From contig JALIGW010000013.1 of NCBI GenBank assembly GCA_023053685.1, forward strand, positions 15,486,001 through 15,550,000: a stretch of 64,000 bases of DNA, read 5' to 3'. Positions 58,680-64,000 of this stretch are shown piece by piece (the stretch's first letter is position 1; each line of letters starts with the position of its first letter). The stretch comes from Diadophis punctatus similis. Taxonomy: Eukaryota > Chordata > Lepidosauria > Squamata > Dipsadidae. A program made the position numbers and the translations under genes. The notes beneath the pieces were generated by a model, which did not search any database, was not told where the DNA came from, and worked only from the letters and a program-made list of their open reading frames with translations.

Positions 58680-60330
58680 GGCATGCATACCAACAATCAA
58701 ACCATCAACAATTCCGTGCAGTGTATTGTAGTCCTTCTTTATAAGAAATAATTCAAATGAGTGTGAAAGAGGAAAACCACATGACCCTAGATGCATGGCT
58801 TTGGAAAAAAGTATTCTTTTTAAAAAGGGGATAAGAAAGGCGATAAGAAAACAAAAAACTCTTACCAGCCATTACCATCATAATTTGGAAGAAACTGTTT
58901 GGATTCTGTAAGTAATATCATTTTCTAGGGAATAATGAGGAATGTTTGGGAAATGGGTGTTTTTGACTTGGCAACCATTTCTGTAAATTGTCACATTATT
59001 TATTGAGTTAGGGTACTCATACCGTGCTCTGGGAAGTCTAAATATATTCCCAGCCCCACAAATTTGCTTATCCTGCTGTAAACTGATTGAAATTTACTAG
59101 CTTCATCAAGTATTTCTATAACTACATTTTTCAACCCATTCTGTGAGAAGAGGGAGAAAGTGGTTTCTTGGATTCGAATGAAATTAATGAGTATTGTGAC
59201 TCTTTATCCTCTGAATTGAATTAGGCAGCCTTTAACTTACTTGGAGATGAATCAGACTGTTCTCTGAATCATTGAATTGGAGTCTAAACTGAAACTTGTG
59301 GCTGGTGTACAGCCTTTTCTATATTGTTTCATGCATTACTTGAGCTCAAGGGTTGATTGAAGGAGCATTGAAAAGGTTTTATAGCCCCTTTGTTCAGATT
59401 CTTGAAAAGGGTCAGAAGGGGATTAAATGTTACCAGGGGGTTACACCAGATCTGAAAAGAAAACTGGACTGATGTGTTGAACCTTAATTGTTTTTTCACT
59501 AAAGTAGAACAGAACTGAAAGCATTATTTAAAAGTTTGCATTGAGTCCAAATTGGAGTCGAATAGCTCTTTCACATAAGTAGGATCTAGAAGAGATGAAT
59601 CTCTGCTATAACTTTACGCCTCAAACTCTCTGAGCTCCTTCTGTTTTAACTTAACTGTCCACATATTTATAGGGATGCCTGAGGCAAGGCTGATTCATGT
59701 GGGTATCTGTAAGATTCCCTGTCTCATGGATGCAAGTACTGTGGGCTGGATCTAGGAGAAGCCATACATCAAATGAGATGGAGCTACAAGATTAGCCCTG
59801 AATCACTATTGTAAATTTGCTATTTCTTTATATCAATAATTTATGAAGTCCCATTAATAGGAAACTTGACATTACTGGTTGGGAATTAGAGTCTGACTAA
59901 AGATAACCCTGAAACATGATTATTATTAATTACAACAATATGAAACCATATATCAAGAGGGTACTAAACAAGCTATTAGTGGAACCCAGTCCACCCAGTA
60001 AATGGCTCCACCCAAGTTTAGACAGCTCGTTAGACAGTCCCATCATTCTATTAAAGTTAGGTAAAGATTAATCAGAAAAAGATGATCCAACCACTCAGCT
60101 GCATAATTTTGTTTCTCTTGAAAATTACAACACAAAATATAAAATGGGAATTTGCAAGGTATTCATTGTGCACACAATATCTAAAAGATTTCAGAAGCAG
60201 TAAAGTGTTGAATATAGATGACAACAAACCAATTTGAGGAATAAATGTAGAGAATATTCTATTATGTGCTTAGGAAAGTCCCCTATTCTCGCACTTGGTA
60301 CAATCTTTGCTTTTAAAATTGGAGGTTCTA
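58680..60330. other. No recognised feature
   Basis: AT-rich; nothing supported. Confidence 0.5.
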
Positions 60331-60334
60331 TTCT

Positions 60335-60800
60335 CAGGCCTATAAAAATAGTTTCATTGTTTTTTGATGCTGCTGACCACACTATATTGAGCATAATAAG
60401 TGAAAACTGCAGGTTCTGCATGACAAAAATAATCAACAAAACCCAAAATTTCCTAAGCATGCTTTCTAGGTCCCATCAGATAACACTGCTGAATAGGACC
60501 TGGACTGTGTCAACTGCCCAACTGTACAGGCTGGGGCAGAAGCCACAGAACACAAACTGTCCTTTATATTCCTTATAGCCATTTTATATTCCATGAAAGG
60601 CTTCAGAGGTAATAAACAGCATCTTAAATTTCACCAAAAACCCAACTACCAATCAGTGCAACTCACAGAATAAAGATGTTACATGGGCCTAACAAATTGT
60701 GCTCATAACATGCTGCCATATTCTACCAGCTGCAGCTTCCAAGTGGTTTTCACTCCAGTGGAAATCCAACCCAATTCAGGTCTAAGGATAAAACTCCTCC
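60335..60800. pseudogene. L2-type LINE remnants in two orientations
   Basis: On the plus strand near 60.36-60.40 kb the reading FDAADHTILSIIS resembles L2 RT motif A. From ~60.59 kb 'accaatcagtgcaactcaca' and 'ctgcagcttccaagtggttt' resemble antisense L2 (a sense reading close to KLQLVQNAAA and LHWLP in better copies). Either two fragments or a rearranged one; heavily decayed. Confidence 0.4.
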
Positions 60801-60804
60801 ACCA

Positions 60805-62100
60805 ACAGGGGATCAAAAATCTTGTCAGGATTGAACTCTAACCTTTCCTCCTTAGCTTCTTCAACAAGATGGCTATGTTTGGATGTGATAACTTGCTTAA
60901 TATGGGCTTTTTCTCGTGTTTGATCACTAAGCTTCTCTCTTGACTTTTTATCTCCCCGAATTCTTAAGAAAACAAGGAGCACCTGAAGATCAATGCACAG
61001 TTAGTTTGAGATCACTTTGTTCTAAGGCCATGTTACTCACCCATTCCAGACCTTCTTCTAGGAGATCAGCTGAACCACTATCAGGGAAAACCTCAAGCTC
61101 TCTCTTGAACAGAAGGGATCATTAGTTATTTAGGACAGACAGATTACTGATTATATATAATCAGATTATATATATATCCCTTTTAGCATTTCTCCCTCAG
61201 ATTTGACTACAACATGACAGTCATATTGTTCAACTTATCACATGTTAATCAGTTGTGCAATATACAAGACATTTTGCCATTTACGATAGGATCTAGTACA
61301 TCCAAGTTCCAATCAATCTTTTAGCCAAAGTTAGTTTTGACCGGAATCAAACAATATCATTTTGATGTCTCAAAGAGTCTGAACTTTGCAGTCTCTGTTC
61401 AGTTTAGGCCAGACTTTTAATCCCCCCTAGAAGATAATCAAATCTCCTTCACTAGCTTGTTTTTTCACAACTGCTGCAAGGTCATTTGGGATGACTTATT
61501 AATCAATGAATATGATCATGGGTTTTCCACACTCTACATTTTTTTCTACAATGGAATTCAAAGATTCCTGATTTGACTAACAGAATAAGCATTATCAGTG
61601 TTCCAGATGATTGGCTCTTGCTGGCAAGCTCCCTACAGCAATCATTCGGAATATTACAAATCAAACACATGCATTTCTTAGCAGAATAATTAAAACACTT
61701 AAAAATGTAGGCATTTGATACATACTTAAATATATTGTGGTGTATTGACAGAAGAGAATTACTTTTCTAGAGTAAATAATGTATTTCATCAACCTCTTTA
61801 AAACATTTCATTTGTCTTTATTTAACATGAACCCTCAAATAAATTCATGTATCTAATGTATTTTAATTAACTAAAGGACTTTCTTCTCAACCTTCTTAGT
61901 TGCACTCTACTGCTCCAGTCAATAAAAATGAAATCAAAAGCGTCTATCTCTATCAACATTAATTTCATTTTCTTTCATGCCTTTCAGCAATATAGAGTTT
62001 ACATTTTAGCTATAGAAAATGCATACGGTACATGTCTTCACCAACTTCCTTTATATTAACTCCTTCTAAGAAATAAGGTATCATATCTGTTTATAATTTT
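60805..62100. other. No recognised feature
   Basis: No gene or repeat supported. Confidence 0.5.
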
Positions 62101-62104
62101 TATT

Positions 62105-62132
<28 letters not shown>
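62105..62132. repeat. (TG)n microsatellite
   Basis: About 13 units. Confidence 0.95.
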
Positions 62133-62135
<3 letters not shown>

Positions 62136-62762
62136 TGGAGGAAGGTCAGAGAGAAAGATAGGAATAGAAAAAGGTTTTTTAAAATATGAAATTGAAAGTA
62201 TTATTGCATTGATCTCACAAATCAGCAAGAAGGTAGGAAATTAAATGCAGCAAACAGTCTAACACTATTTGAGAAATGCTTTCCAATATTGTTCACATCA
62301 GGGTTTTTCATTTATGTATTTATTTCTAAGTTCACTTGCCGGCTTTCTGCGTTCCATGATGCCCTCAAATACCTTCCCAAGTTTTAAATTTAAATATTTA
62401 ACAGCTCATAATGGAAAAAAATAAAGCATGAAGAAAATAAAAACAATGGCATAAGGATAGCACTAAAACTCATTATAAAACCATAATCTTTTTAAAAGGT
62501 TGCTCCTATGGAATAAAAACAGACCCCTTCTTATTTCAGGCATGAACAATGACCTCAAGCTTTTAATTGTCAGTATCCAGAATTTTATCTGGCACCTTTT
62601 CAGTGTTGAACTGTATGGATAACAGTTGTTTTTCCCACATTAAATGCATGAAGTATGGTGTGCAGATATATTTAAATGTCTCTGTACCTGCTTCTGACCT
62701 TCATCCAAAGAGGATTTATAACTGCTTAAAGACAGGCATACAGGCGTGTATCTCTTTGAGAC

Positions 62763-62764
<2 letters not shown>
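62133..62764. other. No recognised feature
   Basis: AT-rich spacer between two TG repeats. Confidence 0.5.
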
Positions 62765-62765
<1 letters not shown>

Positions 62766-62829
<64 letters not shown>

Positions 62830-62832
62830 TGT
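62766..62832. repeat. (GT)n microsatellite
   Basis: About 30 units with one ATG interruption near the 3' end. Confidence 0.97.
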
Positions 62833-62834
62833 TT

Positions 62835-64000
62835 TCATCAATCATAATATATTATAAAGCAACTGTCTGCTATTTATAATCCAAAACTGAATACTGCACT
62901 CTCCATAAATATTTTTTTAATATACTGTATATTAAAAAGTTTTCATTTTTGCTGCAGCATTGGCCTATAAAGCAATAGCATTTTTTGTTAGGTTGAAGAC
63001 ATTTTCCAAAACAGAATCTTCCAGATTTGTTAGAAAGCAACCCCTAGAGGTACCATCAGATGTTCCTCTTGAGCTTCATTGTTTCAATATACCTGGAGGG
63101 AGGTTCCAGATTGGAAACTGCTTAAATGTTTACTGTTTTAGACAATATTCTGCCTTAAAGAAATCTGTATAACATGGAGTTAAGGCACAAATCCTGGCCA
63201 TGGACATCATATTATGACATCATAAAGGACATGATTTCACCAAGACATAATTAATCTAGAATCCATAACTATGGTTTCCTTTGTTCTAATCTTGCTTCAG
63301 TGACATAGAAATCATAGAATTGTCCAAATATTATGGTATGGGCAAATACAATGATCAAGTCCTACTTGGTCTTGGTGAGAAGAAGAAGAACAGCTTCTCT
63401 TCACCAATGATAATTTAGTCTTCCTGAAGCAAATCCTGGAATGGTGTTGTGGTTGGGCAGAACTTCTTGGGCATAACAAGAAGGAGTGATCCAATAGTAA
63501 TTCTTATACCACTGAATATCATATCATACAAATGTATGACTCAGGGATAGACAGCTTTGGAGTACAATGACTTTGACAATGCAGGTTTAAGGCTGTTCTC
63601 ACTTGGTATCCAATGACAATTAAATGACATGGATGCCTCTTAGGTTTAAAGGAACCAAGTGATGTTCCATGTGTCTTGAAGTCCTTGTGCAAATCACACA
63701 AATTACATACTTGCATTATTACACAAAATTAGTAGTTTTTTCCATCTGCATGATGATGTCAAGACACACCTCAAATCATTTTAATTGTACCTTTTATTGA
63801 ACACCTGTATAGGATGACAAATAATTTCCAGTGTCAATCTTGTTCAAAGAAAGTGCAGTATGGCATCAGATTTTATCTACACATCACATTCACTACAGTG
63901 CATGGGTCCTTCTCATAGACAGGCTGGTAATTAAACCGGCAACACAATGAATAATTGAAAGATTCCTGATGGTTGGAGCATTGGGAATTGTGACTGGGGC
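62835..64000. other. No recognised feature
   Basis: Unique-looking sequence to the window end; short open frames without recognisable content. Confidence 0.5.

Noticed and set aside
60782..61125. Two ~60-codon frames on opposite strands
   Set aside because: Charged reading on the minus strand looked protein-like, but it lies beside L2 remnants and has no start or splice context.

Overview
The window looks like gene-poor nuclear DNA from a squamate reptile, most likely an advanced snake. The pointers are: CR1/L3-type LINE 3' ends whose GGCCAATAAAG motif runs into an (ATTCT)n microsatellite; many CR1 copies of one young-looking family; tRNA-derived SINEs with a TGCTATTGC tail; R4/Dong-type retrotransposons sitting in (AAT)n arrays; many small hAT-type elements; and very long microsatellites. 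I found no convincing host protein-coding gene. One short exon-like open frame at 48.35-48.62 kb is kept as an unidentified candidate. The species call is inference from repeat content.

The outstanding region is 3.1-12.75 kb, a cluster of R4/Dong-clade non-LTR retrotransposons inserted in AAT/TAA microsatellite. It holds a decayed copy (3.36-4.24 kb), a short 3' fragment (6.25-6.79 kb), one apparently complete element (6.91-11.05 kb), a fragment of a different R4 subfamily (11.16-11.34 kb) and a second 5'-truncated copy (11.43-12.71 kb). The complete element has an array of 11 tandem ~52-bp units at its 5' end, one uninterrupted 1132-codon ORF (Myb-like N-terminus, reverse transcriptase with YMDD, CCHC finger, PD...D restriction-like endonuclease), a ~73-bp 3' UTR and a TAA-repeat tail. 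The truncated copy at 11.4 kb differs from it by about one base over ~1.28 kb by eye, so this lineage moved, or was duplicated, very recently. A further old R4 copy lies on the minus strand at 41.1-41.75 kb.

Region by region: 0-3 kb, SINE and old LINE ends; 3-12.7 kb, R4 cluster; 12.85-14.5 kb, a LINE-like retrocopy with RT fragment, decayed C2H2 finger, poly(A) tail and an 18-bp target duplication; 15-21 kb, CR1 copies, an ancient DNA element, a fold-back and an (ATTCT)n-tailed LINE end; 21-31 kb, three hAT-type elements with recognisable ends (two with perfect 8-bp duplications) and a SINE; 31-38 kb, L3-type CR1 and L2 remnants; 38-42.3 kb, three more short hAT-type elements with perfect duplications; 41.7-44.1 kb, a long minus-strand CR1-L3 copy split by one of them; 44.16-44.7 kb, an endogenous retrovirus LTR with a tRNA-Arg-type primer site; 47.6-48.1 kb, a large inverted repeat carrying AC and CT microsatellites; 49.9-50.5 kb, an internally deleted Tc1/mariner element; 51-56.7 kb, CR1 copies, a second LTR and a TA-flanked MITE; 57.7-58.2 kb, one hAT-type element nested in another; 58.3-64 kb, mostly unrecognised AT-rich DNA with L2 remnants and GT repeats.

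Most features are therefore transposons, and the real interactions are between them and microsatellites. R4 uses TAA repeats as target and carries TAA repeats as tail, CR1 copies end in GTT/ATT or ATTCT tracts, and several MITE families carry CpG-rich palindromes resembling NRF1 sites. Identities and mismatch counts were read by eye; no alignment or database search was run.
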